From: Hymenobacter tibetensis
GTDB taxonomy: Bacteria > Bacteroidota > Bacteroidia > Cytophagales > Hymenobacteraceae
Assembly (NCBI RefSeq): GCF_022827545.1
Contig: NZ_CP094669.1
Span: 3,004,001-3,068,000 of the forward strand
Reading direction: 5' to 3'
DNA: 64,000 nucleotides
Each line of letters opens with the position of its first letter. The stretch's first letter is position 1. Position numbers and translations under genes: made by a program. The notes under the pieces are model-generated. The model was not told where the DNA came from, ran no database searches, and saw only the letters and a program-made list of their open reading frames with translations. This document shows, in pieces, positions 53,825-63,422 of this stretch.

Positions 53825-56800
53825 ATGCTCGATCAAATCATTCGCTTTGCCCTGCAAAACCGCCTGCTACTGTTGGCTTTTGCCGTGGGCCTGCTCGTGG
53901 CGGGCACCTACACCGCCCGCCAGCTCCCCGTAGACGTGCTGCCTGACCTGGACCGTCCGCGCGTGACTGTGTTCCTTGAAGCGGCGGGCATGGCGCCGGA
54001 AGAGGTAGAGGCACTTGTTACGCTGCCCGTAGAAACCGCTCTGAACGGGGCCACCGGCGTATCGGCGGTGCGCTCCAACTCGGCTATCGGGCTGGGCATG
54101 GTGTTCGTGGAGTTCGACTACGGCACCGATATTTTCACGGCCCGCCAGATTGTAAGTGAGAAGCTGCAAACCGTGGGCGAGCAGCTACCCACGGGCATCA
54201 CGCCGGTGCTGGGGCCTATTTCGTCGGTGATGGGTCAGATTATGCTGGTGGGCCTCTCGGGCGGACAGCAAACCAACGCGGCCGACCTCCGCACGCTAGC
54301 CAACTACACCGTGCGCCAGCGCCTGCTCTCCATCCCCGGCGTGGCTCAGGTGATTCCCATCGGCGGCGACAACCTACAGTACCAAGTGCTTCTCGACATG
54401 CCCCGCCTCAACGCCACCGGCCTGACCGTGACGCAGGTGGAAGAGGCCCTACGTAACTCCAACCTGAACACCACCGGCAACTTTTTCGACCGCAACGGCT
54501 CGGAAGTGCTGATCCGCAACCTTGGCCGCCTGCGCTCGGTGCAGGACATCGAGAACATCATTGTGGGCTACCGTGCTCAGTCGCCGATACGGGTGGCGGA
54601 CGTGGCCCGCGTGGATTTTGGGGCCCGCTTCAAGCGCGGCGACGGCAGCGTAAACGGCCAGCCGGCCGTTATTCTCAGCATCGAGAAGCAGCCGGGCGCG
54701 GCCACCGTAGGCCTCACGGAGGCCGTGGAAAAGGCGTTGGTGGAGCTAAAACCTTCACTGCCCAAGGATGTGCAGCTGAACACCCGCCTGTTCAAGCAGT
54801 CGGAGTTTATCGAGTCGTCGATTACCAACGTGGAAGAGGCGTTGCGCGACGGGGCCATTCTGGTGGTTATTGTGCTGTTTGCCTTTCTGCTGAACGTGCG
54901 CACCACGTTTATCTCCCTAGTAGCCATTCCCTTGTCGTTGCTCGTAACGGCGCTGGTATTCCGCTTCGCGGGCATCAGCATCAACACCATGACCCTGGGC
55001 GGCCTGGCCATCGCCATTGGCGAGCTGGTGGACGACGCCATCGTGGACGTGGAAAACGTGTACCGCCGCCTGCGCGAAAACCGCCAGCTGCTGCAGCCCC
55101 GGCCGGTATTGCAGGTGATTTATTCGGCTTCCAGCGAAGTGCGCAACTCCATCGTGTACGCCACCATCATTGTGGTGCTGGTGTTTTTGCCCCTGTTTGC
55201 GCTGGAAGGCATGGAAGGCCGCATTTTCGCGCCCCTCGGCATTGCCTATATCACCAGCATCGTGGCTTCGCTGTTCGTATCGCTGACCGTGACGCCGGTG
55301 CTCTGCTACTACCTGCTGCCCCGCATGAAGCAGATGAGCCACGTGGAAACGGATGGCGGGCTGGTGCGTTGGCTGAAGAAAAAAGATGCGCGGTTACTGC
55401 ATTGGGGCCTCGCGCACCCCAAGCTGATTCTCTCCACCACGGCGTTGCTGTTTGTGATGGCCGCCGCCCTGGTGCCCTTCTTCGGCACCGAGTTTCTGCC
55501 GCCCTTCAACGAAGGCTCCCTGACCGTCAACTTTTCGGCCCCGGCCGGCACCTCCCTCACCGAATCCAACAAGCTCGGCACCTTGGGCGAACAGCAGATG
55601 CTAAAGATTCCGGAAGTGGCCTACACCGCCCGCCGTACCGGCCGCGCCGAACTGGACGAGCACGCGGAGTCGGTCAACAACTCGGAAATCGAAGTGGCTT
55701 TCAAGACCGAAGCCGAGTTGAAGAAAGAAGGCAAAACCATGCGCAGCCGCGACGAAATTCTGGCCGACATGCGCACCAAGCTGGCGTTGATAACCGGAGT
55801 GAACGTGAACATCGGCCAGCCCATATCGCACCGCCTCGACCACCTTTTGTCGGGTGTGCGGGCGCAGGTGGCCATTAAAGTTTTCGGCAACGACCTGCTG
55901 GAACTGCGCCGCTACGCCAACGACGTGCGCGCGGCCGCAGCCACCGTGCCCGGCGTGGTAGACCTGCAAGTAGAGAAACAGGTGCAGATTCCGCAGCTGC
56001 TTGTTCGCCCCCGCGACCAAGCGCTGCGCGCCTACGGCATGGAACGCGGCGAAGTGGTGCGCGACCTGGAAACGCTGTTTCAGGGCTCGGTAGTGTCGCA
56101 GATGCTCGACGGGCAGAAGCGCTTCGACTTGGTGGTGAAGCTACCGGAAGCGCAGCGCAACGACATAGCGGCCATCAGCCAGACCCGGATAGAAACCCCA
56201 AGCGGGGCCCTGATTCCGGTAAGTGAAGTGGCCGACGTGAGCTACGAGCCCGGTCCCAACACCATCAACCACGAAAACACCCAACGCCGCATTACCATCT
56301 CGCTGAACGTGGCCGAGCGCGACTTAGGCTCGACGGTAAAAGAGATTCAGCAGAAAGTGAGTGCGCAGGTGCAGTTGCCGGCGGGCTACTACCTCACCTA
56401 CGGCGGGCAGTTTGAGAGCCAGCAGTCGGCCTCGCAGAAGATTCTGTGGCTGAGCTTGTTTTCGTTGGCAGGTATTTTTCTGGTGCTGTACTCGCACTTC
56501 AAGTCCACGTACATGGTGGGCCAAATCATGCTCAACATTCCGCTGGCGCTGATTGGCTCGGTGGTGGCGGTGCTGCTTACCGGCGGCACGTTCAGCATCG
56601 CCTCGTTGGTGGGGTTCATTACGCTCACCGGCATTGCTTCGCGCAACGGCATCATGATGATTTCCCACTACATCCATCTGGTAGAGCACGAAGGCGAAAA
56701 GTTCGGCCTGCCGATGATTGTGCGCGGCTCATTGGAACGGCTGGTGCCGGTGCTGATGACAGCCTTGGTGGCGGCGCTGGCTTTGGTGCCCTTAACCCTG

Positions 56801-57046
56801 ACCAAGGATGCGCCGGGCAAGGAAATTCTCTACCCCGTAGCCACCGTTATCCTCGGCGGCCTGCTCAGCTCCACCTTCCTCGACATCATCGTGACACCCG
56901 TAGTGTTCTGGCTGGTTGGGGAAAAAGCACTGGCGCAATACTTCGCCTCCCGCCAAGAAAAGGGCCTCGACCCGCATCCACAAGAGCTGGATGCCCAACC
57001 CCTTACACCCCCTACCGACTTAAATCCCGTGCAGCCTGCGGTGTAG
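53825..57046 (+). CDS. heavy-metal RND efflux pump (CusA/CzcA-like)
   Basis: A 1073-residue inner-membrane RND pump of the heavy-metal group. It begins MLDQIIRFALQNRLLLL, with the first periplasmic domain PVDVLPDLDRPRVTVFLEA. The proton-relay region in TM4 reads IGELVDDAIVDVENVYRRLREN with paired Asp at about 403-404 and Asp about 408. The second half repeats the architecture (SLAGIFLVLYSHFKSTYMVG, ASLVGFITLTGIASRNGIMM). Usual metals are Cu/Ag or Co/Zn/Cd, and the neighbours favour copper. ATG 53825 is used rather than TTG 53810. It is the last large gene of the plus operon. Confidence 0.95.
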   Translation: MLDQIIRFALQNRLLLLAFAVGLLVAGTYTARQLPVDVLPDLDRPRVTVFLEAAGMAPEEVEALVTLPVETALNGATGVSAVRSNSAIGLGMVFVEFDYGTDIFTARQIVSEKLQTVGEQLPTGITPVLGPISSVMGQIMLVGLSGGQQTNAADLRTLANYTVRQRLLSIPGVAQVIPIGGDNLQYQVLLDMPRLNATGLTVTQVEEALRNSNLNTTGNFFDRNGSEVLIRNLGRLRSVQDIENIIVGYRAQSPIRVADVARVDFGARFKRGDGSVNGQPAVILSIEKQPGAATVGLTEAVEKALVELKPSLPKDVQLNTRLFKQSEFIESSITNVEEALRDGAILVVIVLFAFLLNVRTTFISLVAIPLSLLVTALVFRFAGISINTMTLGGLAIAIGELVDDAIVDVENVYRRLRENRQLLQPRPVLQVIYSASSEVRNSIVYATIIVVLVFLPLFALEGMEGRIFAPLGIAYITSIVASLFVSLTVTPVLCYYLLPRMKQMSHVETDGGLVRWLKKKDARLLHWGLAHPKLILSTTALLFVMAAALVPFFGTEFLPPFNEGSLTVNFSAPAGTSLTESNKLGTLGEQQMLKIPEVAYTARRTGRAELDEHAESVNNSEIEVAFKTEAELKKEGKTMRSRDEILADMRTKLALITGVNVNIGQPISHRLDHLLSGVRAQVAIKVFGNDLLELRRYANDVRAAAATVPGVVDLQVEKQVQIPQLLVRPRDQALRAYGMERGEVVRDLETLFQGSVVSQMLDGQKRFDLVVKLPEAQRNDIAAISQTRIETPSGALIPVSEVADVSYEPGPNTINHENTQRRITISLNVAERDLGSTVKEIQQKVSAQVQLPAGYYLTYGGQFESQQSASQKILWLSLFSLAGIFLVLYSHFKSTYMVGQIMLNIPLALIGSVVAVLLTGGTFSIASLVGFITLTGIASRNGIMMISHYIHLVEHEGEKFGLPMIVRGSLERLVPVLMTALVAALALVPLTLTKDAPGKEILYPVATVILGGLLSSTFLDIIVTPVVFWLVGEKALAQYFASRQEKGLDPHPQELDAQPLTPPTDLNPVQPAV

Positions 57047-57193
57047 GCAACGGGGTTCGGGCGGTGTTTGGAGCCGCTGAAAATCATGCAAGTCCCAGGC
57101 GCAATCCTGTACCGTTACGGCGGCACACGCCGGTACTTTTGGGCGTTTACTTTATAGCCTGCCTACCTGCGGGCGGTTCCAAACGCAACTCTC

Positions 57194-57400
57194 ATGAAAA
57201 CGCTCCACTTCAAAACCAACATCAACTGTGGCGGCTGTATAAAAGCCGTTACACCCACCCTGAACGGCGAAAAAGCCATTGCCTCCTGGCAAGTGGACAC
57301 CGCAACCCCCAATAAGATTCTGACAGTACAAACCGATTTAAGCGAAAATCAGCTGGTAGCCCTCATAGAGGAGGCTGGCTTTAAAGCCGAAACAGTATAA
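57194..57400 (+). CDS. small HMA-domain metal chaperone (CopZ-like)
   Basis: A 68-residue cytosolic protein made of one HMA domain: MKTLHFKTNINCGGCIKAVTPTL with C12 and C15 as metal ligands, a beta-alpha-beta middle (SWQVDTATPNKILTV) and SENQLVALIEEAGFKAE at the end. Such proteins bind Cu(I) and hand it to copper ATPases. It lies 147 bp after the RND pump, so the two are probably in one transcript or closely regulated. The partner is presumably CopA. Confidence 0.9.
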   Translation: MKTLHFKTNINCGGCIKAVTPTLNGEKAIASWQVDTATPNKILTVQTDLSENQLVALIEEAGFKAETV

Positions 57401-57550
57401 CGCACCGGGAAATCACGCAACCGGTGGTTCCAGCTTTGGAGCAGCGCATTGTGCTGCTACTGAGGCTGGAACTTTACTTTTAAGAAACTACCTGTGCTGG
57501 CATACAAGGAGCCTTTCTTTAGCTAGTTCTATATGAGAGCAACGAAATGC

Positions 57551-57558
57551 TATTTTTG
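57551..57558 (+). promoter_or_regulatory. putative -7 motif TATTTTTG before the SGNH gene
   Basis: TATTTTTG matches TAnnTTTG and lies 99 bp before the SGNH lipoprotein start. The implied leader would be about 95 nt. Confidence 0.4.
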
Positions 57559-57657
57559 CCCGCCCGGCCTCCTTGCTGGTTGCTGGCAGGCGCGGCCGAT
57601 ACCGCTATACTGCGCCTTTCTTGCTTGCGCATTTCTCTTGAAAGGCCACTTCCTTCT

Positions 57658-58761
57658 ATGAAAACAACCAACGCCTATCTGCTAACAGCTCTGTGCTGTG
57701 CTGCCCTAAGCTGTGCGCCTTCCCGGCCCGGCACCAGTACTTCCGACACCCTGCCGGCAACCTCCTTGCAGCCGTATGGCCGAACTTCCATCAACGGCCA
57801 GCAGTTGGAGCTGATCAGTTCGGCGGTGCATTTCGGGTTTAGCTTCGAGGGCGAGCAGTGCCAGGTCTTTGCCTCCCTACCCAACGGCCAAGGCCATAAT
57901 TACCTGCAATACGAGCTGGATGGCGTATATCAGAAGCGCATCAGACTGACCGGCGACTCGAAAGAACCCTTGGTTATAGCAGCTCCTGGCGCAGGCAAGC
58001 ACACCGTTTGGATCTACAAAGCCACCGAAGCGCACACGGGCGCTATTGCCATTGAGAAAGTGGTAGGCAACAACATAAAGTCGTTGCAGAAGCCGCAGGC
58101 GCCGGTCATCGAGTTTATCGGCAACAGCATTACGTGCGGGGCCGCCGCCGACCCGTCGGAAACGCCTTGCGGCACCGGCCAATACCACGACCAACACAAC
58201 GCCTACATGGCCTATGGCCCACGAGTAGCCCGCGCCCTTAAAACCAACTTTGTGCTAAGCAGCGTTTCAGGCATTGGCATATACCGCAACTGGAACAGCC
58301 TTGGTCCTACCATGCCGGAGGTCTACGAAAAGGTTGATTTTCAAGCCACCAACCCGCAGCGCTGGAACTTCAGCACCGTTACGCCCACCGTGGTCAGCAT
58401 TGCGCTCGGCACCAACGACTTCAGCAACGGCGACGGTAAGAAAGAGCGGTTGCCCTTTGACTCGGCTAGTTTCGTGGGGCGCTACGTGGAATTCGTAGAT
58501 CTAGTGAAGTCCAAATACCCCAAGGTCCGAATCGCGCTGCTCAGCAGCGCCATGGTCAACGGCAAAAACCGCACGACTCTCCAAAACTGCCTCACCGCCG
58601 TCAAGCAGCAAGCCGATACCAGGCATCCAACCGACCAACCGGTAGCGCTGTATTTCTTTCACCCCATGCAGGCCCGTGGCTGCGGCGGCCACCCCAACGT
58701 GGAAGACCACGCCATCCTGGCTCAAGAGTTGACCCCGTTCTTTAAAAAGCTAGTGCCGTAG
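57658..58761 (+). CDS. SGNH-hydrolase lipoprotein (CE2-like esterase)
   Basis: A 367-residue lipoprotein, MKTTNAYLLTALCCAALSC with lipid Cys 19. An N-terminal beta domain spans about 30-150 (ISSAVHFGFSFEGEQCQVFA). The SGNH catalytic domain follows with EFIGNSITCG, block I where GDS is GNS and Ser is the nucleophile, IALGTNDFSNGD (block III with Asn), and HPNVEDHA with the catalytic His-Asp pair. Layout matches CE2-type acetylxylan esterases. It probably deacetylates xylan or similar glycans at the cell surface. ATG 57658 starts the signal peptide. Confidence 0.9.
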   Translation: MKTTNAYLLTALCCAALSCAPSRPGTSTSDTLPATSLQPYGRTSINGQQLELISSAVHFGFSFEGEQCQVFASLPNGQGHNYLQYELDGVYQKRIRLTGDSKEPLVIAAPGAGKHTVWIYKATEAHTGAIAIEKVVGNNIKSLQKPQAPVIEFIGNSITCGAAADPSETPCGTGQYHDQHNAYMAYGPRVARALKTNFVLSSVSGIGIYRNWNSLGPTMPEVYEKVDFQATNPQRWNFSTVTPTVVSIALGTNDFSNGDGKKERLPFDSASFVGRYVEFVDLVKSKYPKVRIALLSSAMVNGKNRTTLQNCLTAVKQQADTRHPTDQPVALYFFHPMQARGCGGHPNVEDHAILAQELTPFFKKLVP

Positions 58762-58777
58762 AATAACCTCGCTTAAA

Positions 58778-58844
58778 CTCACCTACTATCAACAACAAGG
58801 GCCGTTTCCACAGGAAACGGCCCTTGTTGTTGATAGTAGGTGAG
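58778..58844. repeat. perfect 32-bp inverted repeat with a 3-nt loop
   Basis: The 32 nt at 58778-58809 are exactly complementary to 58813-58844, with loop ACA. The core GGGCCGTTTCC / GGAAACGGCCC is terminator-like, but CAA/TTG repeats replace a T tract. It lies between the convergent esterase and amidohydrolase genes and could terminate both. Confidence 0.85.
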
Positions 58845-58865
58845 CTTTGAACCTATTAGGAAAGA

Positions 58866-58952
58866 AGCCCTGTCATTTCGACGTAGGAGGAATCTGGGTT
58901 ATTTACTCCAACGGCTTCACTCAGATTCCTCCTGCGTCGGAATGACAGGGCT
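58866..58952. repeat. palindromic repeat of the dispersed TGTCATTTCGACG type
   Basis: The left arm 58866-58895 (with CCTGTCATTTCGACGTAGGA) pairs with the right arm 58923-58952 (with CCTGCGTCGGAATGACAGGG) with few mismatches and a 27-nt loop. Arms of this TGTCATTTCGACG kind are, as I recall, scattered in many Bacteroidota genomes between genes. Only one copy is in this window. Confidence 0.75.
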
Positions 58953-58967
58953 TATTCGGATAAGCTC

Positions 58968-60269
58968 TTACTTCATATCGTATTTGCCGCGAAACTTACG
59001 GTTCAGGTATAGCTGCTTGTTTTCCGGGCTGAAGGCTCGGCCGTCGATGTAGGCGCGGGTGATGTTGTTGGTGCGCATGTCCAACAGGTCGCCCTGGCTA
59101 ACCACGAGGGTGGCGCTTTTGCCATTTTCGAGGCTGCCGTAGTCTTTGTCGAGGCCCAGGATGCGGGCGGGGCTTAGGGTTACGGCCGTTAGGGCTTGCT
59201 CGGGGGTGAGGCCGTGGCCAGCGGCCGTGCCGGCAATAAAGGCCAGGTTGCGGGAGCCGGCCGTTTCCATGCTGCCCTCATAGTCGAGGCAAAAGCGGAT
59301 ACCAGCCTGCTGCAGCATGTTGGGCAGTTTATAGGGCAAATCGTAGTCGTCGCCGGGGCGGCGAGGCAGCGCGTGGGTGCGCGAGAGGACCACCGCAATG
59401 TCGTTTTGCTTCAGAAAATCCAGCATCATCCAGGCGTCACGGGCCCCGATAACGGCCACTTTCGTTACGCCCAGGCGCTTAGCAAAGCTGACGGCCTCGA
59501 TGATTTCCTTGCCGTAATCAGCATGGATAAACAACGTTTTGGACCCGTCGAAAAGGCCGCTCAACGCCGACAGGCGCAGGTTTTCCCGGCGGCCCGGCGC
59601 CAGGTTCTTGTAGGCCGAAGCTTCCGTGAACATCTGCTCTAGTTCCCGCAGCTGGGCTTGGCGGTCCTTGTTGCGCTTTTCCAACACCTTTTCGTCTTCG
59701 GCGGGGCTGAGTTTGAGCGCCATCAAAGGCCAGTTCAAATGGATACCATCATCAGGACGGACGGCGGCATCCTGCCAGTTCCAAGCGTCGAGCTGCACGA
59801 TGCTGCTTTGGCCGGAAAGCACGCCGCCCCGGGGCGTAATCTGGGCCAGCAGCACCCCATTGGTTCGTACCGTCGGGATGATGTCGGAATCGGTATTGTA
59901 GGCAATCAGGGAGCGGACGTTGGGGTTCATGTTGCCCACTTCCTGCTCGTCCACCGTCGCCCGGATGGATTCGGTTTCAGTGAGCCCGAGCGTGGTATTG
60001 GGCAGAATCAGGCCGGGGTACACTTCCTGGCCTTTCACGTCAATCACCTCGTAGCCAGCGCGCTGCGTGAAGCCGCTCTGGTTGCCGGCGTACGTGATAC
60101 GGCCTTTGTCGAAAGCCACAGCGGCGTCGGGCACTACCGTGCCATTGCCGACGTGCAGGTTGCCGCCCACCAGCAGGATAGGTTTGCTCTGCGGGGCCGC
60201 AGGGGTTGGTACTTGCGCGGCGGCCGTATGCGCGGCAAGCAGGCTGAAGTAGAAAAGTAGCTGTTTCAT
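58968..60269 (-). CDS. exported amidohydrolase-fold protein lacking HxH
   Basis: A 433-residue protein with a signal peptide (MKQLLFYFSLLAAHTAAAQ). It has the amidohydrolase composite start (LLVGGNLHVGNGTVVPDAAV, VKGQEVYPGLILPN), but where active enzymes have GLIDxHxH the sequence reads LILPNTTLGL, without His. The end is normal for the family: TPEQALTAVTLSPARILGLD, then GSLENGKSATLVV. It is probably a non-metal or inactive relative. It lies 69 bp downstream of the 1027-residue amidohydrolase gene, so both are likely one operon. Confidence 0.88.
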   Translation of the reverse strand: MKQLLFYFSLLAAHTAAAQVPTPAAPQSKPILLVGGNLHVGNGTVVPDAAVAFDKGRITYAGNQSGFTQRAGYEVIDVKGQEVYPGLILPNTTLGLTETESIRATVDEQEVGNMNPNVRSLIAYNTDSDIIPTVRTNGVLLAQITPRGGVLSGQSSIVQLDAWNWQDAAVRPDDGIHLNWPLMALKLSPAEDEKVLEKRNKDRQAQLRELEQMFTEASAYKNLAPGRRENLRLSALSGLFDGSKTLFIHADYGKEIIEAVSFAKRLGVTKVAVIGARDAWMMLDFLKQNDIAVVLSRTHALPRRPGDDYDLPYKLPNMLQQAGIRFCLDYEGSMETAGSRNLAFIAGTAAGHGLTPEQALTAVTLSPARILGLDKDYGSLENGKSATLVVSQGDLLDMRTNNITRAYIDGRAFSPENKQLYLNRKFRGKYDMK

Positions 60270-60338
60270 GGTTGCTGTTCTGGGCGTAATCGGATTCCTC
60301 TTCTAAGCTTAAGCCAAGATTGAAGAGGGCCGGTCGTT

Positions 60339-63300
60339 CTACTTGTCTAGTTCTTTATCGGTGCCTTCCGTGTCGCAATGGAAGTGGCCGGTGGCCTTGG
60401 CAGTTGGCGTTTGAGTGGGCGCACCGCCTTTCTTAGCCGCCAGCATTTTCTGGATGATGCGCAACCGCTCCCGCTCCATTTCCTGGCGCGCCACCTTGTC
60501 TGACTCAATGTCGAAAAACTGCCGTCCATCCACGAAGGTGCGTTCAGCGTGCGCATAAATGCTTAGCGGATGCGTGCTCCACAGCACTACATCGGCATCC
60601 TTGCCTTCCTTGATGCTGCCCATCTTGTTGTCGACGTGCAGCATTTTGGCCGGGTTGATGGTCACCAGCTTCAGCGCTTCTTCTTCCGACAAGCCCCCGT
60701 ATTTCACCGTTTTGGCTGCTTCCTGGTTGAGGCGGCGGCTCATTTCGGCATCGTCGGAGTTGATGGCTACTACAAGGCCGGCATCGTGCATGATGGCGGC
60801 GTTGTACGGAATAGCGTCGCGCACTTCGTTTTTGTAGCCCCACCAGTCGGCGAAGGTGCTAGCAGCGGCACCGTGGGCCTTCATTTTGTCGGCCACTTTG
60901 TAGCCTTCCAGAATGTGGGTGAAGGTATTCACCTTGAAGCCCAGGCGGTCGGCCACGTTGAGAAGCATGTTAATTTCGCTTTGCACGTAGCTATGGCAGG
61001 TAATAAAGCGCTTGTTGTTCAGGATTTCCACCAGCGCATCCAGTTCCAGGTCACGGCGCGGGGCTTCGGTTTTCTTCTGCTTACCTTTGCCCAGCTTGTT
61101 GTAGGCAGCCCACTCCTTCTCGTACTCCCTGGCCCGCGTGAAGGCATCCACAAACACCTGCTCCACGCCCATCCGCGACTGTGGAAAGCGCAGCACGTTG
61201 GCTTCCCCAGCGTTGGATTGCTTCACGTTTTCGCCGAGCGCAAACTTGATAAACGGATCAGCACCAGCCACTTTCAACCCTTCGGGAGCCGCACCCCACC
61301 TGAGCTTGATCAGCTGCGACTGCCCCCCAATAGGGTTGGCCGAGCCGTGCAGCAGTTGGGAGGCGGTTACGCCACCGGCCAAATCACGGTACAAGTCCAC
61401 GTCTTCGGGGTCGAGCACGTCGCCGATGCGCACTTCCGACGTTACGGCTTGCGTGCCTTCGTTCACCCCGCCAATGATACCAATGTGCGAGTGCTCATCA
61501 ATGATGCCCGGCGTCAGGTGCTTGCCGGTGCCGTCGATAATGCGCGCATCCTTGGCCGACAAGCTTTTGCCCACCTTCGAGATTTTACCGCCCACCAACA
61601 GCACGTCAGTGTTTTCCAACTTGCCCGCAGCCTCGCTGGTCCACACGGTCGCATTCTTAATTAGCACCGTTTCCTGCTGCGGCATGGCCGCCCGCCCGTA
61701 GGCCGCAAACGGATACAGAATAGCACCTATCTGCACCGGCTCAGGCGCTTTGGCAGAATCGCGCTTGGCGGCGCGGCTGGCGGCTTCTTGCCGCTGTGCT
61801 GTCCACTTTACCTGAAAGGCATCTACCTGGCCATCGCCCCTGAACTGACGAGTTTCAGGCGTATAGTAGCCACTCAGCCGTATTGCTTCCGCCTTTTTAT
61901 CTTTCTTGGAAGGGAAAACGATGGTCGCTAGCTCACCATTTACACTAATGCTGCCTTTTAAGGTGTCTCCCGGAGCGGTTACTACTTTCAATTGTGGCGC
62001 TTCTGGCTTGCCCTCCACAATCATAGCCATATCTGCCCCTAGTTTAAATTCGTTTGCTTTCACCTTGTCAGCAGTAACAAGTTGGAGCGCATACACCCCG
62101 CGGTAATCAGCAGGCAGCGTGCTGAGTTGGTACCGCTCGCCCTGCACCCAGTTGTCGAGCAGCACGTTGTCGTCCGCGAAAAGGCGCGTTGAACACACCA
62201 GAAAATTGGCTATCAGGCCGGGCTTGAGGCTACCTACTTGGTTTTGCGCCTTTACCAGCTCGGCTGGCGTGGCGGTCAGGGCTCGTAGGGCTTGTTCTTC
62301 GGTAAAGCCGTACTGAATGGCTTTGCGCAGATTGGGCAGAAATTTCTTTTTGTCCTTCAAGTCGGCGGCCGACAAGGCAATGGTCACGCCGGCTTTGGTA
62401 AGCAAGGCGGCGTTGGCAGGAGCCATTTCCCAGTGCTTCAACTCTTCTAGCGAAATGCGCGAAGCATCGTACACGTCATCGACGTTGTAGGCATCAGGGA
62501 AATTGAGGCTGATAATAAACGAAGCACCCGTCGCCTTCATATCCGCCACGCGCTGGTACTCGTCGCCGCGGCCCCTGATGATGTACTGGGTCTTGAACTC
62601 GTCGCCTAGCTTGTCGGCTCGCAAGGCGTTCAGCTTGTCGCTCACCTCGAAAATCTGGGGTAGCGGCTGCTGCTCTTGCCACGCCCGGAGCGAAAGGTTT
62701 TGCTCTTTGCCGGGGTTGCGCTGGTTCCAATCGGCGTCTAGGTAGGTCTGGCGGAGCAGCGCAATGCTGCCCATCAGGGAGCCGGGGTAGTTTTGGGTGC
62801 TGGTGCCTTTATCAAATGAATACCCAGCGGCGGCAATTGGGTTGAGCAACACCTCGTTTTCACGGTGGCCAGCTGTGGCTAGCGTGACCAGGGCCGCCGT
62901 CCCGCGGGCAATACCATCGGGCTGTTGGGTGAGCACGGCTCCAAAGCCCATTTTGCGGTAGACATCGGCTTGCTCGTCGTTGACTTTGAACTCGTTGGCA
63001 GCAACGGTCTCCGGGTGAATGGCCTGGTTCCAGTCGTAGGCGCCCCCTTTTTTGCTTTCAAACTGCGGTGGTGGCCGGCGGCCAGTCCGCTCGGGCAGCT
63101 TCACGTCGGGCAAGCCATAATTAGCAGCCAAATCCACGAAGCCAGGGTAGATGTACTTGCCCTTTAGGTCTTGGACCACGGCCCCGGCCGGAATCTTCAC
63201 CTTGTTCCCAACGGCTTCCACCCGGCCGTCTCGAATAACGAGCGTCGCGTCGGTGAGCTTGGTTTTGTAGTCGGTGAAGATGGTGGCGTGGGTGAAAGCG

Positions 63301-63422
63301 TACAGGCCTGGCCGCTGGTCGTAAACGCCGTTGCGCGGATACGTACTCGGCTGAGCGTAAGCACTAAGGCCACCAAGCAGCAAGCCGCCCGCTAGCCCCA
63401 ATCTAGGAGTAAAAGTTTGCAT
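60339..63422 (-). CDS. exported tandem amidohydrolase-fold protein
   Basis: A 1027-residue secreted protein with signal MQTFTPRLGLAGGLLLGGLSAYAQ. Two amidohydrolase units are joined. The first (about 30-440) begins LYAFTHATIFTDYKTKLTDA and has YIYPGFVDLAANYG, where HxH is absent. The second (about 590-1000) begins ILIKNATVWTSE and has GIIDEHSHIG with the metal-binding H-x-H, then DLAGGVTASQLLHGSANPIG, CHSYVQSE and INSDDAEMSRRL. Only the second unit looks metal-competent. The tail from about 1000 is charged. The substrate is unknown. Confidence 0.88.
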   Translation of the reverse strand: MQTFTPRLGLAGGLLLGGLSAYAQPSTYPRNGVYDQRPGLYAFTHATIFTDYKTKLTDATLVIRDGRVEAVGNKVKIPAGAVVQDLKGKYIYPGFVDLAANYGLPDVKLPERTGRRPPPQFESKKGGAYDWNQAIHPETVAANEFKVNDEQADVYRKMGFGAVLTQQPDGIARGTAALVTLATAGHRENEVLLNPIAAAGYSFDKGTSTQNYPGSLMGSIALLRQTYLDADWNQRNPGKEQNLSLRAWQEQQPLPQIFEVSDKLNALRADKLGDEFKTQYIIRGRGDEYQRVADMKATGASFIISLNFPDAYNVDDVYDASRISLEELKHWEMAPANAALLTKAGVTIALSAADLKDKKKFLPNLRKAIQYGFTEEQALRALTATPAELVKAQNQVGSLKPGLIANFLVCSTRLFADDNVLLDNWVQGERYQLSTLPADYRGVYALQLVTADKVKANEFKLGADMAMIVEGKPEAPQLKVVTAPGDTLKGSISVNGELATIVFPSKKDKKAEAIRLSGYYTPETRQFRGDGQVDAFQVKWTAQRQEAASRAAKRDSAKAPEPVQIGAILYPFAAYGRAAMPQQETVLIKNATVWTSEAAGKLENTDVLLVGGKISKVGKSLSAKDARIIDGTGKHLTPGIIDEHSHIGIIGGVNEGTQAVTSEVRIGDVLDPEDVDLYRDLAGGVTASQLLHGSANPIGGQSQLIKLRWGAAPEGLKVAGADPFIKFALGENVKQSNAGEANVLRFPQSRMGVEQVFVDAFTRAREYEKEWAAYNKLGKGKQKKTEAPRRDLELDALVEILNNKRFITCHSYVQSEINMLLNVADRLGFKVNTFTHILEGYKVADKMKAHGAAASTFADWWGYKNEVRDAIPYNAAIMHDAGLVVAINSDDAEMSRRLNQEAAKTVKYGGLSEEEALKLVTINPAKMLHVDNKMGSIKEGKDADVVLWSTHPLSIYAHAERTFVDGRQFFDIESDKVARQEMERERLRIIQKMLAAKKGGAPTQTPTAKATGHFHCDTEGTDKELDK

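Noticed and set aside
60570..61664. 364-codon plus-strand frame
   Set aside because: Antisense to the tandem amidohydrolase with the same shadow-like composition.
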